64,000 nt of DNA from Talpa occidentalis (GCF_014898055.3 NW_023601433.1:16912141-16976140); one strand, 5' to 3'; counted from the stretch's first letter, positions 1-11,425 are shown. The notes: generated by a model not told the origin, from the letters alone. A program made the numbers and translations.

Positions 1-400
1 AATCAAACCACATGAGGTAACACTTCACACCCATTAGTGTGGTCTTAATCCAAAAAACAAAGAAAATAACCAGTGATGGCCAGGATATAAAGAAACAGGA
101 CCCCTTGCCCATTGCTAGTATAGAAATGTCAAATGAGGGATCAGGAAAAAAAATTAATTATAATAAAGTAAAAATCAAAATCAACAGGCAACTGTAGATC
201 AGAGACATAGGGCGGGAGGGATTAGGGTCAAAACAGGGGTGGGAAGAGCACAAGGGACCATAGTGATGGCTCACAGGTGAATGGTGGGGGTGGAAATTTT
301 ACGGGGACTATAACCAAGATGAAAATGCATACATTGTATAAAATGAAAAATGATGTAAAAAATGTATAAAATAATTAAAAATAAATTTATTATTAAAAAA
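1..400 (+). mobile_element. L1 fragments: old ORF2 piece plus a younger L1 3' UTR
   Basis: Bases 1-130 match the L1 ORF2 3' region (atcacttcacacccattag-like). Bases about 130-400 match an L1 3' UTR (aaaatcaaaatcaac, cagagacat, G-rich middle, ggggactataacc) ending in an AT-rich tail. The old L1 appears to resume near 754 (gtaaaatggcac), so the younger L1 and the following SINE sit inside it. Antisense to HERC2. Confidence 0.75.
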
Positions 401-409
401 AGATTTGTA

Positions 410-744
410 GGGCCTCCCCGGTGGCGCAGCGGTTGAGCGCTGGGTTGCGAAGCTGCCCGCGGCCTCTGCTGCGCCGGTTCGATCCCCCGGCTGCTCCCCG
501 GCCACCGGAGGAGGGTCCCACATGGCGCGCAGACCTCTCCTGCCGCCCGCTGCTCCCCTCAGCAGTGTACTTCGGTCCTTCTGCCTGCTCTGCTCCCCAC
601 TCTGGCTCTGGTGAATTCTCTCACCCTCCCGCGCTTCTGACTGTACCCAGTGCATGTATAAAAACAAGCAAACAAACAAATAAAAAAAAAAAATAAAGGA
701 GATTGAATTCTGGTTCCTTCTCTCACTTTAAAAAAAAAAAAAAA
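410..744 (+). mobile_element. tRNA-derived SINE with non-SINE 3' extension
   Basis: Head gggcctccccggtggcgcag and B box GGTTCGATCCC; full body to about 696. The usual TCTTT end is missing, and about 34 nt of unrelated sequence (697-730, ggagattgaattctgg...) lies between it and the final A-tail. Target-site duplication agatttgta at 401-409 and 745-753 shows that the whole unit inserted at once. Confidence 0.9.
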
Positions 745-753
745 AGATTTGTA

Positions 754-1300
754 AAATGGCACAGTGCTATGGAAAAGTTGAGCAGTCTGACAGCAAGTTA
801 AACAAGATTACCATTCCACTGCTAGGCATATAACAAAAGAACTGAAACAGGTGTTAAAGCAAGTATCGCCAGCAACATTACTCCCAAATGGTCAAAAGGC
901 AGACATGATGCACATGCCCTCAGTGGCTGAATGGATAAACTGTAGTACTTCCAAACGATGAAATTTTTCTACAAATGGAAAGGAATGAAGTACTAATAAA
1001 TGCTAAAGGAAATAAAGCCAGATACAAAAAGCCAAAAATTATATATCATTTATATGCACTATCCAGAAGTAGGCACATGCAGAGAATCAGAAAGTAGATC
1101 TGTCATCGCCAATAGCCAGGGGAGTGAGAAAACAGGAGTCACTGCTAAATGAGAACAGGTTCACACTGGGGGTGATGAAAAAGTTACAGACCATGTGGTA
1201 ACACACGCTGTAGGTATGCTGAAGGTCACTGAACTAGAAATGTAAAAGTGGTTAACAAGGTAAATTTTGTTATTTGCATTTTCCACAAAAACAACTGAGA
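754..1300 (+). mobile_element. Old L1 3' fragment
   Basis: Diverged continuation of the L1 at 1-130: gtaaaatggcac, then caagattaccattccactgc (the conserved ccattccactcctaggta-like ORF2 block) and a decayed 3' UTR with agtaggcacatgcagagaat. No open frame remains. Confidence 0.65.
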
Positions 1301-2301
1301 GAGAGATCAAGGTAGGTCTTGCTATTTTCATGAAGGACTAGGGCAATGCCAACCTACCAATCAGCCGGAGCGCTGTCTGCGTGAGGGCGAGCGTGCCTGA
1401 GTTCAGGAGGAGGTCCAGGTTACTTGCACCGTGCTGCAGCGTGAGCATGCTGAGCATAACCAGGAGGAAGCGGGCCTGTGGGGTCGTGCCCAGGCTCGGT
1501 CCTGACGGGTTCTCGTTGGTAATGGTTTGTAGGGGAACAGGCTGGATACCTAAAAAGCATTAGCACCCACATAAACTTCTTGTGTGCGGATACAAGGACA
1601 TACATGAAGCAGAAAGCATTAGCAATATTTTAAATTGTTTTTCACAAAATGTGGGAATCGAGCAACTCTGTACTGCTTTACACCAATCCTATCACATCAT
1701 TCCATGTAGCAGTCTCCATCTGCCTATGAAATTTATCATACTGTTCCTCTAAATACACCTGGAGGTTTACTGATTTCATTTCAAATATAACAGATACATT
1801 TCACTTTTTGTCCCCGAGAACTAATCCTAGATGTCTCTGTAGATACTCAAACTATCCAAGAAATAAGTATTAATATACAAAAATACTTGTATATACAATA
1901 AGTGTATATTTTTAAATTATACAATAAGTATTGTATATTTTTAAATTATACAATAAGTATTGTATAATTTAAAATTATATAATAAGTATAAATAAGCATT
2001 TTAGAATGTAACTGATACACATGAAAATGTTAAAATGTAAAAAAAAAAAAAACCTCTCTATTACTATACTTCAAGATTGTGATTCCTGCCAAATTTTGAA
2101 AATTTTGGAATCTGAGATGCATAAACAAATCTTTGAATGTACAAAGTTTATTCACATCTTCTTAAAAGCAAAACATCAGCACTTGTAAGTTTCCACAACA
2201 TATAAAGAACCAAACTATGAAATGATGATGTAGTCACTTACATTATACTCCAATAATAATTCTAATTAAACTATTTAACCATCAGATATTTTTTAACTCA
2301 C
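1301..2301. other. HERC2 intron, unassigned, with AT-rich tandem repeat
   Basis: Intron 3' of w31. I see no gene or recognisable transposon. Positions about 1880-1985 hold an AT-rich tandem repeat, listed separately, and 2038-2052 an A-run. Confidence 0.6.
1880..1985. repeat. AT-rich tandem repeat with short palindromes
   Basis: A unit of about 29-30 nt (tttttaaattatacaataag) recurs two to three times with small changes, and each copy holds the near-palindrome tacaataagtattgta. Purely a pattern seen in the sequence; simple-repeat expansion is the likely cause. Confidence 0.75.
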
Positions 2302-2453
2302 CGAGTTCTTTAAATTTGGCATTTGCATCCATCAAAACGTTTCGAATATTCTGAACAGCCCAAGCATACAGCTTGCCAAAAGTCACTTCCAGCAGCATCC
2401 GATTAAAAGGTGGTATCAAATCAACATCCTTTAAACAATCCGTAAGGGGTTCC
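2302..2453 (-). CDS. HERC2: HERC2 exon w31 (most 3' exon in window)
   Basis: 152 nt, about residues 1707-1758. Acceptor cttgaaag|GG, donor CTCG|gtgagt; phase 2 in, phase 1 out. It encodes EPLTDCLKDVDLIPPFNRML, then EVTFGKLYAWAVQNIRNVLM and DANAKFKEL. The next exon, leading towards the Mib/HERC2 domain, must lie left of position 1. Confidence 0.96.
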
Positions 2454-2572
2454 CTTTCAAGCAAAGAGAAATCATTTTAGTCAGAATATTGCCAGATTTT
2501 TTTTAACTAAAACCGAACAATGCTTTGTTGCAACAACTTCTTTTAATTAAAAAATATTTTATAAACTTTTAC

Positions 2573-2709
2573 CCTATATCAACTCCCTCAGGAATAAGTC
2601 TCTGCCATCCACAGAACATGGCATATTGCACAGATGGAAGTAAGAAATTTTTGGCTGCCAGTTTTAAAATTGTATCTATGCCTTCCAGGCGAACCTCCGC
2701 TCTCTCCAA
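2573..2709 (-). CDS. HERC2: HERC2 exon w30
   Basis: 137 nt, about residues 1662-1707, only 77 nt downstream of w29. Acceptor ttttgcag|TTG, donor ATAGG|gtaaaa; phase 0 in, phase 2 out. It encodes LERAEVRLEGIDTILKLAAK, then FLLPSVQYAMFCGWQRLIPE and GVDI. Confidence 0.97.
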
Positions 2710-2786
2710 CTGCAAAACATCAATGATACAATTAAGTGTTGCACATATTATCCAATGTAAAGCAGAATGTTCTTAGCAAATTTTAC

Positions 2787-2960
2787 CTGTTTTAGAAGGC
2801 ACTTTCTCATTTTTTCCACATCCACTGGCTCTTCTTTCAGGGCAAATTCAGCAATTGTACTGAGAAGTGCAGACTGTGGATAAAGACCCTGAACATTCTG
2901 CTTCAACCATTTATATTTGTGAACACCGGTAACTGTACTCAACAGAGGTTGCCATTTGTC
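2787..2960 (-). CDS. HERC2: HERC2 exon w29
   Basis: 174 nt, 58 codons, about residues 1604-1661. Acceptor tttgtcag|GAC, donor AAACAG|gtaaaa; phase 0 at both ends. It encodes DKWQPLLSTVTGVHKYKWLK, then STIAEFALKEEPVDVEKMRK and CLLKQ. Confidence 0.97.
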
Positions 2961-3299
2961 CTGACAAAGGGAAACAATTTGTACCATTAGTTTACACTAC
3001 AGATATAAACATGTGCTCCAAAGCAGTTAAGCAGTTATTACTTGAATAAAATATAAAGGCGAATAGGTTTAAGTTGAAATATTTTAATTTTTACTAAAAG
3101 TAAAAGGAAACACATTTCAAGCTCTCAGTTTGCCCAAGGCACATAAGTCAAGTTCATTAAGCATCATTAGGTCGTGTTTACTCAGACTTTTAGTAACACC
3201 CTACAAACACTCTAGGAGACAGTGACAGTCCTTGTGGATTCCTTTACTATGCACTGTCTTTCCATTCAGCCAGTCTAAGAATCACAGAAAGTTCTTTAC

Positions 3300-3433
3300 C
3301 TTGGGTGATTTAATTGCAATGGGTCTTTTGTCCACATTTATAGGGCTGTGAGGCAAAATACAAGTTTCTTCTAAATCACTTTCTTCATTTCCAATTTTTT
3401 CTTCATCATCAGTAGATTCTGGCTTCTTAGGAA
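3300..3433 (-). CDS. HERC2: HERC2 exon w28: acidic linker
   Basis: 134 nt, about residues 1559-1603. Acceptor aaatatag|TT, donor CCCAAG|gtaaag; phase 1 in, phase 0 out. It encodes PKKPESTDDEEKIGNEESDL then HSPINVDKRPIAIKSPK. The acidic stretch following the basic end of w27 looks disordered, with Ser/Thr in acidic context that would suit CK2-type phosphorylation (inference). Confidence 0.96.
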
Positions 3434-3603
3434 CTATATTTAAAAACATCATTTGTAATAAAAATCACTTAAATATAATTTTAAATTAAGGAATATTAAA
3501 ATTTGCATGGAGTACAAGAATATTATAGTCAATGAAACATGAAAACATTATGGTCAACCAAAAGGCCAAAACTACAAATATAAAAGCTATCATAATTATT
3601 CTT

Positions 3604-3867
3604 TTTTTTTTAAAGATTTATTTATTTTTTTATACAAGCACTGGGTACAGTCAGAAGTGCGGGAGGGTGAGAGAATTCACCAGAGGCAGAATGGGGAACA
3701 GAACAGGCAGACTGATGAAATACACCGCTGAGGGGAGCAGCGGGCATGGCAGGAGAGGTCTGTCATGCCATGTGGGACCGAACGGCCGGGGCTCGAACCG
3801 GTGCTGCAGAGGCTGAGGGCAGCTTCACAGCCCAGCGCTCAACCACTGCGCCACCAGGGGAGGCCCC
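3604..3867 (-). mobile_element. tRNA-derived SINE (sense to HERC2)
   Basis: Full-length copy in reverse: the tail (taaagatttatttattttt) at left and the head (ccaccaggggaggcccc) at right. Target-site duplication cataattattctt at 3591-3603 and 3868-3880. One of only three SINEs oriented with HERC2 between w1 and w31; it keeps AATAAA on the gene's sense strand. Confidence 0.93.
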
Positions 3868-3937
3868 CATAATTATTCTTGAATGACATACAGTAATAAT
3901 ACTTGGTCACTACATGTAAGGGACAGAAAGACACAGT

Positions 3938-4222
3938 GGGGCCTCCCCGGTGGCGCAGCGGTTGAGCACTGGGTTGCAAAGCTGCCCGCAGCCTCAGCCT
4001 CGCTGGTTAGATCCCTGGCTGCTCCCCGGCCACCGGAGGAGAGTCCCACATGGCGCGCAGACCTCTCCTGCCGCCCGCTACTCCTCTCAGCAGTGTACTT
4101 CGGTCCTTCTGCCTGCTCTGCTCCCCGCTCTGGCTCTGGTGAATTCTCTCACCCTCCGCGCTTCTGACTGTACCCAGTGCTTGTATTAATTAATTAATTG
4201 ATTGATCGATCTTTAAAAAAAA
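3938..4222 (+). mobile_element. tRNA-derived SINE
   Basis: Full-length young-type copy (gggcctccccggtggcgcag ... gatctttaaaaaa). Imperfect target repeat agacacagtg/agacagtg. It faces the SINE at 3604-3867 head to head across about 70 nt. Confidence 0.93.
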
Positions 4223-4281
4223 AGACAGTGACAGTGCTATGATGAAGAGAAGCCTTAAATAAGGGGGTGTGTAGTAATCAG

Positions 4282-4368
4282 CAATCGTTCTTAAAGGGCC
4301 AGATGGTGAACATTTAAATCTTTGCAAACCATTCAGTTTGTTTCAAATACTCAATTCTGCTGTTGATA
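4282..4368 (+). mobile_element. MER5A-like (hAT-Charlie) fragment
   Basis: ttaaagggccagatggtgaa, then tctttgcaaaccattcagtt and actcaattctgctgttg follow the MER5A consensus as I remember it (taaagggccagatagtaaat ... actcaactctgccgttgtag). Old mammalian DNA transposon remnant, truncated at both ends. Confidence 0.8.
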
Positions 4369-6154
4369 CATGAAAAAGAGCTAACTTTATGTATGCATGT
4401 TATATTTCAAACTTCATATAATTATCAAATGTCAAACATATTCTTCCTGAGATTAAAAAAAAAATCACTGTTAGATGAAAACCAAGTCTTAGCTCATGGG
4501 CAGTGCAAAGCAAGCAGCAAGGCTGCTGCATCTGGCATGCACCCCCCCTACCCCTCACCACCTGCCCGCCAGCCTAGAGCACTGCTCCTCTGGTCACAGT
4601 GTGGAAGTGAATCAACTAGATGTCATACTATGTTGGCCTCCTTAGGGAAATTTCTACTGATTTTGCAATAATGAGGGCTACTTCCTAATTTTTGGTCTCT
4701 TTCGAGGTTTTTATTCTAATTCTTTCCAACACAATATAAATCACAGGCAGTGAAACATTAACACAGCAGGTCTGGGTTGCTCAAATTCTGAGAATTCCTA
4801 GAAAAGTCTCAACTTTCATTTCAGCACTAGCCCTCGACCAACTCCTGGGAACTTAATTCTGAGCCCATGCCCTGTGCCTCAGGACAAGGAGCACACAGAT
4901 TAGGCTGACTAATTTCTGCTGACAATGTGACATACAGTGCTCATCTGTTTGTGCTCCAGGGCTGGGGTCTGAGTAACTCAGAGCAACTGTGAAGGCCCTG
5001 AATAACTATGTGACAGGCACCCAATAACAACCCTTGATAGCCTTGATAGCAAGGTGAGCAGCCTGGCTGACGACCCCTCACATGACATTGCTAAGAGAAC
5101 TAAGCACATCTTGTATGATTTTGAGTTTGGTTTCCTCAGACTTCCCTCCACACACCTCCCCTTTGCTAATTCCAACCTGTGTCCTTTCACACCCCTGCAA
5201 CCATGAGCACAACAGCTCTTCCGTGTCCCGGGAGCAATGGCAGCAAATTACCACACTTAAGAAGGATGGTCCTGGCAACCTCTGACAGAGCAACAGTAAT
5301 ACAAATTACTTAGAAGTTTCTTCATTTTCTTAACCAAAAAACCCAAGAGCTTCAAAATCCATTAAATGTAGAAACCACAATGAGAACTTTCAGAGGCAGC
5401 AATGTGGGTTCACGAAGGTAAGGCCAGGTGGTGAGGGGTCACACCCCTCAGGCTGACATGACCATCCCCCAAGCCTGTGCTCCTGCTATAGGTTTCCTGC
5501 CCCCAGCACTTAGGGAATCTTGTGACAGGATTTCCTGATCCAGAGTATCAGGGTTTGCACAGAAATTATCAATTCAGGATGGCTTCTAAAACAAATTAGT
5601 CTTTCATGATGTTATTGTTCATAATGTTTATCAAAATTCAGTTATTAATATTGCTTAATTACCAGGTCTATGAAGAAATCAATTCATAAAAAATATAATC
5701 AGAAATTCTATAGATTTGTTTATAATGACAGTGACCAAATTTTAAAGTATATTATGTATTTTTACTCAAATTTTGCCTATTTAAAGCAAAAGTTTTCTAT
5801 CTTCTTACATAATCAGTAATTCTTTTAATTTCCTCTTACAACAAATGTGTATGTCAGATTACTCACTATTTCCAAAGAAAAACATGTCTTTGTAAGATGG
5901 CAAGGTTTGTTGAAAGATTAAGCGTTCCCATACATCTCATCAGCAGAACCCAAAGTTACATTGTTATCTGGCATCTTGGAAAATAGACGGAATTCGCAGA
6001 CTCTCATAAACACCCACAAATCTAACAGCAGTTGTGGAACAGCCTCATCTGAGCAGAAATGAGCAATAGCAAACGCTTCATTCTGCAAGTGCAGACTAAG
6101 CTACCCTAGGGAAGGCACACTTCCACAGCATGTTCCTGCCTTTCACATTCCTAC
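4369..6154. other. HERC2 intron, nothing recognised
   Basis: Unique-looking intron between w27 and w28 (the L1-free part). I see no exon, RNA gene or clear transposon. Confidence 0.5.
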
Positions 6155-6350
6155 CTCTCTTTTTCCTTCGTTCGCGAATTATCTTCTGAGTTATCCTCCT
6201 CCACCGAGGCAAAGAACTTAGCAGTTTAAACTTGGACATTATGGAGAGGTCATTACAAACTGCAGGTCTCAGTTCGTTAAAGAGGAATCTTAAGCGTTCA
6301 ATGACTGGCGCACAGACCTCCTTGTAAGAACGGCCCTGTTCTTGATGTGT
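6155..6350 (-). CDS. HERC2: HERC2 exon w27
   Basis: 196 nt, about residues 1494-1559, 92 nt downstream of w26. Acceptor cttgtag|ACA, donor AGAG|gtagga; phase 0 in, phase 1 out. It encodes THQEQGRSYKEVCAPVIERL, then LSIMSKFKLLSSLPRWRRIT and a basic tail IIRERRKKR that could act as a nuclear-localisation-like patch (inference). Confidence 0.97.
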
Positions 6351-6442
6351 CTACAAGTTAAATGTGAAAAGACAACTTAGGAACACATATTTTACCAACT
6401 GGCTGAAAAGTCCAGAATTAAAGAGAATCAAAAACTATTTAC

Positions 6443-6570
6443 CTTAATGAGCGAGCATTTTGCCTGGTAGACAACTCTACAAACATCCACCACTGATTTA
6501 GGCAACGTTCTGTGTTTTACTTGCTCAATACCAAGTGCACCTGCATGAACTAAGGATAATGCCACATGAC
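6443..6570 (-). CDS. HERC2: HERC2 exon w26
   Basis: 128 nt, about residues 1451-1493, separated from w25 by only 104 nt. Acceptor ttttacag|GT, donor ATTAAG|gtaaat; phase 1 in, phase 0 out. It encodes HVALSLVHAGALGIEQVKHR then SVVDVCRVVYQAKCSLIK. Confidence 0.96.
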
Positions 6571-6674
6571 CTGTAAAAGACATTGAAAAGAATGGTCCAG
6601 ATAGGAAAGAAAGTCTATTACAAGTGAGTTGAAAGATTTAGAATACAGGGGGAAAAAAACATCAAGCTTCATAC

Positions 6675-6807
6675 CTAAATCTTCATGCTTTAAGAGGCAA
6701 CATAACAGCAAGCGGCCGACCTCTTCCACAGGATGCTCAGGAGGAAATGTGATTGGTGTAGTCAAGTGGCACTGCCTACAGTACCTTTCTATTTGACACA
6801 GAAAGTC
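6675..6807 (-). CDS. HERC2: HERC2 exon w25
   Basis: 133 nt, about residues 1407-1451. Acceptor ctgttgcag|GAC, donor TTTAG|gtatga; phase 0 in, phase 1 out. It encodes DFLCQIERYCRQCHLTTPIT, then EVGRLLLCCLLKHEDL. Cysteine-rich (six Cys), but I see no regular zinc-finger spacing. Confidence 0.97.
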
Positions 6808-7050
6808 CTGCAACAGAAACAGCTGGAGGTAACTTCAGAACCACCCTCGCACAATGTCAAAAGCATAAACTATGTGCCACGGCTTCTGAACTGCAATCAC
6901 AATTTGCAATGACTCTGAAACCTCCCAGGTACGCAAAATCAAATCAGACTCACGCCTCAAAACCAGCCCTCCGTGTATCATGTAAACAAAGTCTTGCTAA
7001 GCTAATCAAGGAAGGATACTGAGGGGGTGGTGTGGGGAGGCGTCACTTAC

Positions 7051-7265
7051 CTTCACATTGTGATCCTGGATGTTGTTATCCGCAATGGCCTGCAGGAATG
7101 CCTGGGACTGGTCCCCAAGGGCTCGTCTGTGGGAGCAGAGTCGGGACTTGCTGGCTGGAGTCCCCCCAGGTGAACTACAGTGGTCCTCATCTTTCTCTTC
7201 ATTGTAGCTATAGTGGATCTGGCTGGTCTGCAGGCCTCCAGAGAAGATGGAAGACTGAAGCCACT
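7051..7265 (-). CDS. HERC2: HERC2 exon w24
   Basis: 215 nt, about residues 1335-1406. Acceptor ctttctag|AG, donor GTGAAG|gtaagt; phase 1 in, phase 0 out. It encodes WLQSSIFSGGLQTSQIHYSY, a polar segment NEEKDEDHCSSPGGTPASKS, and SQAFLQAIADNNIQDHNVK. The Ser/Gly/Pro middle part is probably a flexible loop. Confidence 0.97.
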
Positions 7266-8010
7266 CTAGAAAGTGCATGGACAACGATTAAAAAGAAACA
7301 AGTAAACTGCAGAAATAAATACCGGAAGAAAGCTGTAGAACTAAATACTTAATTTAGGTGAAATTCAGTATCACTCATATGAGAGAGTCGCATTTAACAG
7401 ATATATACAGATTGGCTCATCATTCCTGTTTCTTTAGGATAACAGGTAACACTTCTGGTTATTCAATGGGGAAAGCAGTGTTGGGGAATATGCACACATG
7501 GAGTCATTCCATTTCAACTGGGACAACTATATGCTACAAAGTTCTACAAGGGGTACAAGAGTATGTGACAGAAAGCCCTCCATTACTCAGAGGTGAGCAA
7601 CGGGTTCAATTTTACTATAGAAGCAGAAACTGAGCTGAGATCTATACAAAAACAGAGGCTAAGTGTCCAGGCAGAAGAAACGCAGCACATGTTAAGGTCA
7701 CATCTATCCACACCATTAATCAAGTGTTTAAGAGTGAGAGACTACTAAACACACAGTACACTTCTTTTAGTAAGAAATTGATCCTAGGAGACTGGAGATC
7801 CAATGGACTGTAAAGGAGACCTGTGTATCAGATGAGGCCAGGCAAGACCCCATAGAACATGCCAGAACACTCATCAATAAGAGTCACTAATAAGTAATCA
7901 GTTTTGTATAGCACTGCAGATTTCTTTGAAATGCCTGTGTTATGAAAATATTCCTCTGACATTCAAGCATCAAATCTGGAGTTTTCTTTCCTAGAAATTT
8001 AGATTTTAGA
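7266..8010. other. HERC2 intron, nothing recognised
   Basis: Intron upstream of w24. No repeat or conserved coding stretch that I can support. Confidence 0.5.
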
Positions 8011-8271
8011 GGGCCTCCCCTAGCGGCACAGGTGGTTGAGCGCCGTGCTGTGAAGCTGCCTGCAGCCTCTGTAGCACCGGTTCAATCCCGGCCTGCCAGG
8101 GAGGGTCCCACATGGCACTGCAGACCTCTCCTGTTGCGCCCGCTGCTCCCCTCAGCAGTGTATTTCGTCAGTCTGCCTGTTCTGCTCCCTGCTCTGTCTC
8201 TAGTGAATCCTCTCACCCTCCCATGGATCTAACCTGTACCCCAGTTCTTGTATAAATAAATAAATTTTTTT
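8011..8271 (+). mobile_element. tRNA-derived SINE
   Basis: gggcctcccctagcggcaca head, B box GGTTCAATCCC, tail aataaataaattttttt. Target-site duplication aaatttagattttaga on both sides (about 7995-8010 and 8272-8289). Confidence 0.92.
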
Positions 8272-8289
8272 AAAAATTTAGATTTTAGA

Positions 8290-9301
8290 GCATTCAGGAG
8301 CATTCACCAAAGTGCCACATTAATTCTTTCAAAGCACTACTGTGAACTACCCTTCTCTGGCTCCCTCCACTTAGAACCCCCCCTCATTTCTCAAAGACAC
8401 TGCTCCACGGGGAGTTCTGATGTCCTTGAGTGGATCAGGCCCCCACCCACTGGAATCCACTGCACCTTTTGCTGTCCTCTACTCTGACACTTGCTGATTC
8501 ACACAAAGCTTGGTTTCCCTGCAATACAAGTCTTCAAGGAGGAGTGTAGGGCCGCACAGCACAGCATCCAGTACACGCTCTGAGAGAGTTCCAAAAAGCA
8601 GGCTGACCAGGCACCAGGGCATGCTTACCCATTAACCTTCTCCTATAATACTCAATATAGACGCGCTCAAAACCCCTGCTTTCCTCAACTGGACCTCTCA
8701 CACACCCATGTTTCTGCCTGGATTGCTCTCATACCCAACTTGCTAGGATTCCAATTTCAGGATTGGTGCAATCTTTATGAAGCCTTTCTTGCCACCAGAA
8801 CCATTTACAAATGTCTACACTTCACCAAGTACCAGTGGGTCTCCTGACCTGCTTGTTATCACACAGCAAGCCCTGGAAGACAGAGGTATGACTTATTCCA
8901 CACCTGTTACACTCTGAGCTAGATGTCTAGTATGATAATTAGTACCCCACACAGAAGCTTGCTGGGTGGATGGTCAGTAGACAAAAGAAACATACAGATA
9001 AAGAAAAAATTGAACCTAGCTTACAGGATATGGAGAACTTTTGTTACTGGAGGTGATTACAAAGGTTGCCATCCCAAAATGTATTTGATTTAAATATAGT
9101 AAAAACACTATCTTCAAATACAATGTTTTCCTGAAGGACAAGTGAGCCACATCATAAGAACTTCTAGACATAGAGGGAGAAAAGTCAAGCTAAGCCCATC
9201 TGTTAGAGGAGGCATGAGTGAGATCAGTCACAGGACTGACCTTCCTACATACCTGTCACCTCCTTCTGCAGCCACAGGTTGAGAGAACAAATAAAAGTCA
9301 C
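8290..9301. other. HERC2 intron, nothing recognised
   Basis: Non-coding, no recognisable element between two SINEs. Confidence 0.5.
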
Positions 9302-9314
9302 TCCTGTTATTTCT

Positions 9315-9593
9315 TTTTGTTTGTTTTTCTTTTTAGAAAATTTATTTATTTATACAAGCACTGGGTACAGTCAGAAGTGTGGCAGGGTGAGAGGATTCAC
9401 CAGAGCCAGAGTGGGGAGCAGAACAGGCACACTGATGAAATACACTGCTGAGGGGAGCAGCGGGCAAAGCAGGAGAGGTCTGTGTACCATGTGGGACCCT
9501 CGCTGGTGGCCGGGGATCGAACCAGCGCTGCAGAGGCTGCGGGCAGCTTCGCAGCCCAGTGCTCAACTGCTGCGCCACCGGGGAGGCCCCCAT
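9315..9593 (-). mobile_element. tRNA-derived SINE (sense to HERC2)
   Basis: Reverse copy with tail tttatttatttatacaagca and head ccaccggggaggcccc. Target-site duplication tcctgttatttct at 9302-9314 and 9594-9606. Sense to HERC2, about 150 nt 3' of the w23 donor. Confidence 0.93.
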
Positions 9594-9739
9594 TCCTGTT
9601 ATTTCTAATTAACTGGTTTAATATCACCCTCCTTATTATACCCCAACAACTGTGTTGATTCTTCCTCTCATGCTCTTAATGGCACTTATGGCTCAGTTAA
9701 AATAACTGGCTAATCTTAGCAGAAAGCAAAAGTTCTTAC

Positions 9740-9890
9740 TGGCACATTCGACCTCAACTGGAGACAGTGGAGTGCTCATCGCTAAGTAGGAGGCGTGTAA
9801 TCCAAGAAGCAGGCCCAGATTCCTCTCTGTGTCTATCAGAGGTGAAGACAGACTTCCCAGATCTGGTATGGTAACGACTTCCTGGTCAGG
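9740..9890 (-). CDS. HERC2: HERC2 exon w23
   Basis: 151 nt, about residues 1285-1335. Acceptor ttccccag|CCT, donor TGCCA|gtaaga; phase 0 in, phase 1 out. It encodes PDQEVVTIPDLGSLSSPLID, then LGLLLGLHASYLAMSTPLSP and VEVECA. Confidence 0.97.
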
Positions 9891-10928
9891 CTGGGGAAAA
9901 ATAAGTTTCATCATCAGTCTGAGAAAACAGAATATTAAATATATATAAAAAAAAAAAACCCATAAAGCCAAAACGAGCAATCGCTTATATCCTTAAACAA
10001 GTCAAGTGCTGTGATGAGGAGAGGCAGTGATCCAGACTCTGGCACTACACTGTGTATTAGTGAGCGCAGGCTGCTACCAAAGGGACCTGAAATTCTGACC
10101 AGAAACATTCCACAAAGCAGACAGTGAATCACTGCTCCTCTGGGAAAAAAAACAGAGCACAAAAAATTTAGCTAGAAAATTCCTTAGGGAATCAAACAGA
10201 AGTTTCTGAAGTGATTGCATACAATGCTTCAGGAAATATCCTGAATTGGTACATGTATAAAGAACCCACAAAAATATGACAAGTATTGTCGCGAGTTAGT
10301 GAACTAACATGTGGGGGAAATAAATTTCTTCAAAGAGCAAACACATTTAGAAAAAAGTTCAAATGAAAGTAATCTGAAATTCTGCCAGTCATATTAGACA
10401 ATTTATAGTTAATTTTCCTTCATAAAATCCTGTAAGTCTGAGTCTGGATCCACACTTAGAAAGTCAATCCCAATATAAAAACTCTAACACCCATGAACAC
10501 ATCAGAACATATTTCTATTTTCAAAAATTATGCCACTATATAGCTCTTTCCCCAAAATATGCATCTCAAGATAGCAAGCCATTCCAAATTTCTACATAAC
10601 CTTACAATAAAATTGTAGCACTTAAAGGTTACCTCTTTGTGGAACAGTGTCCGCATTTCTTACAAAGTAATAATTTTTAAAATAACTCTTCAAGATCAAC
10701 ACCTCATAAAGCTTAACAAGAACAAATGCAAACTCACTTAATTGAAAAAAAAAAATCAGTAAAAGATCATTACCACTTAATGATCCCCCTACCTCCACCC
10801 AACTCAAAAGGTCCCAGATGTTAGTAATTTAGGGTCAGAACCCCTTATCGCAAACACTGAGAAAGGTCTCTGCTGACATCCACTATGGCCCCATAGACAC
10901 ATTCTCACTTCCACACACTCATCCTCAC
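9891..10928. other. HERC2 intron between w22 and w23, nothing recognised
   Basis: AT-rich intron without any element I can identify. Confidence 0.5.
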
Positions 10929-11032
10929 CTCCAGATACTGGCCCACACAGAAGGCATGCATTGACTCCCGTGTGTCTTCAAATTGCAAAGCAGCTTCTAA
11001 AGCGACCACTGGGTCTTCCCCTGCAAACTGAG
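10929..11032 (-). CDS. HERC2: HERC2 exon w22: end of cytochrome-b5-like domain
   Basis: 104 nt, about residues 1250-1284. Acceptor tgtttcag|CT, donor CTGGAG|gtgagg; phase 1 in, phase 0 out. It encodes QFAGEDPVVALEAALQFEDT then MHAFCVGQYLE. The last part resembles the C-terminal strand of cytochrome b5 (IGEL-like VGQYLE). Confidence 0.97.
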
Positions 11033-11425
11033 CTGAAACAAAAAGGATGAAGCCACATGACTTCAGTACAATTTGCCTAGACATCTACAGTAAAAATGAC
11101 AAGTGGGAAAGAAATTAGGCAGGTTAACTCCAAAGTAAGGGGTACCAAAGTGTAAACATCTCTCACTCTGTCCTGGACTAACCAGGCCAAATCAGAACAT
11201 GGAACAAATTCCAACAAGTGTTAGTACAAAAAAAAATGCATTAATGATGAAGAATTTTTCAAATGTGGCTGAATTCACTGACGAACAAAGACCAAAATCA
11301 CAGATAGATAAAAATATGGAGAAAGTGGAATAATAGTAAACTGATCACTTAAAAGCCAAAAATGTTCTGGTTAAAATGATATATGCTATAACTTTTAACC
11401 ATGAGGTGAAAAAGCACAGCCTTAC

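Noticed and set aside
6675..6807. Zinc finger in exon w25 because of many cysteines
   Set aside because: Spacing of Cys/His does not fit a known finger and the HERC2 ZZ finger lies elsewhere in the protein.
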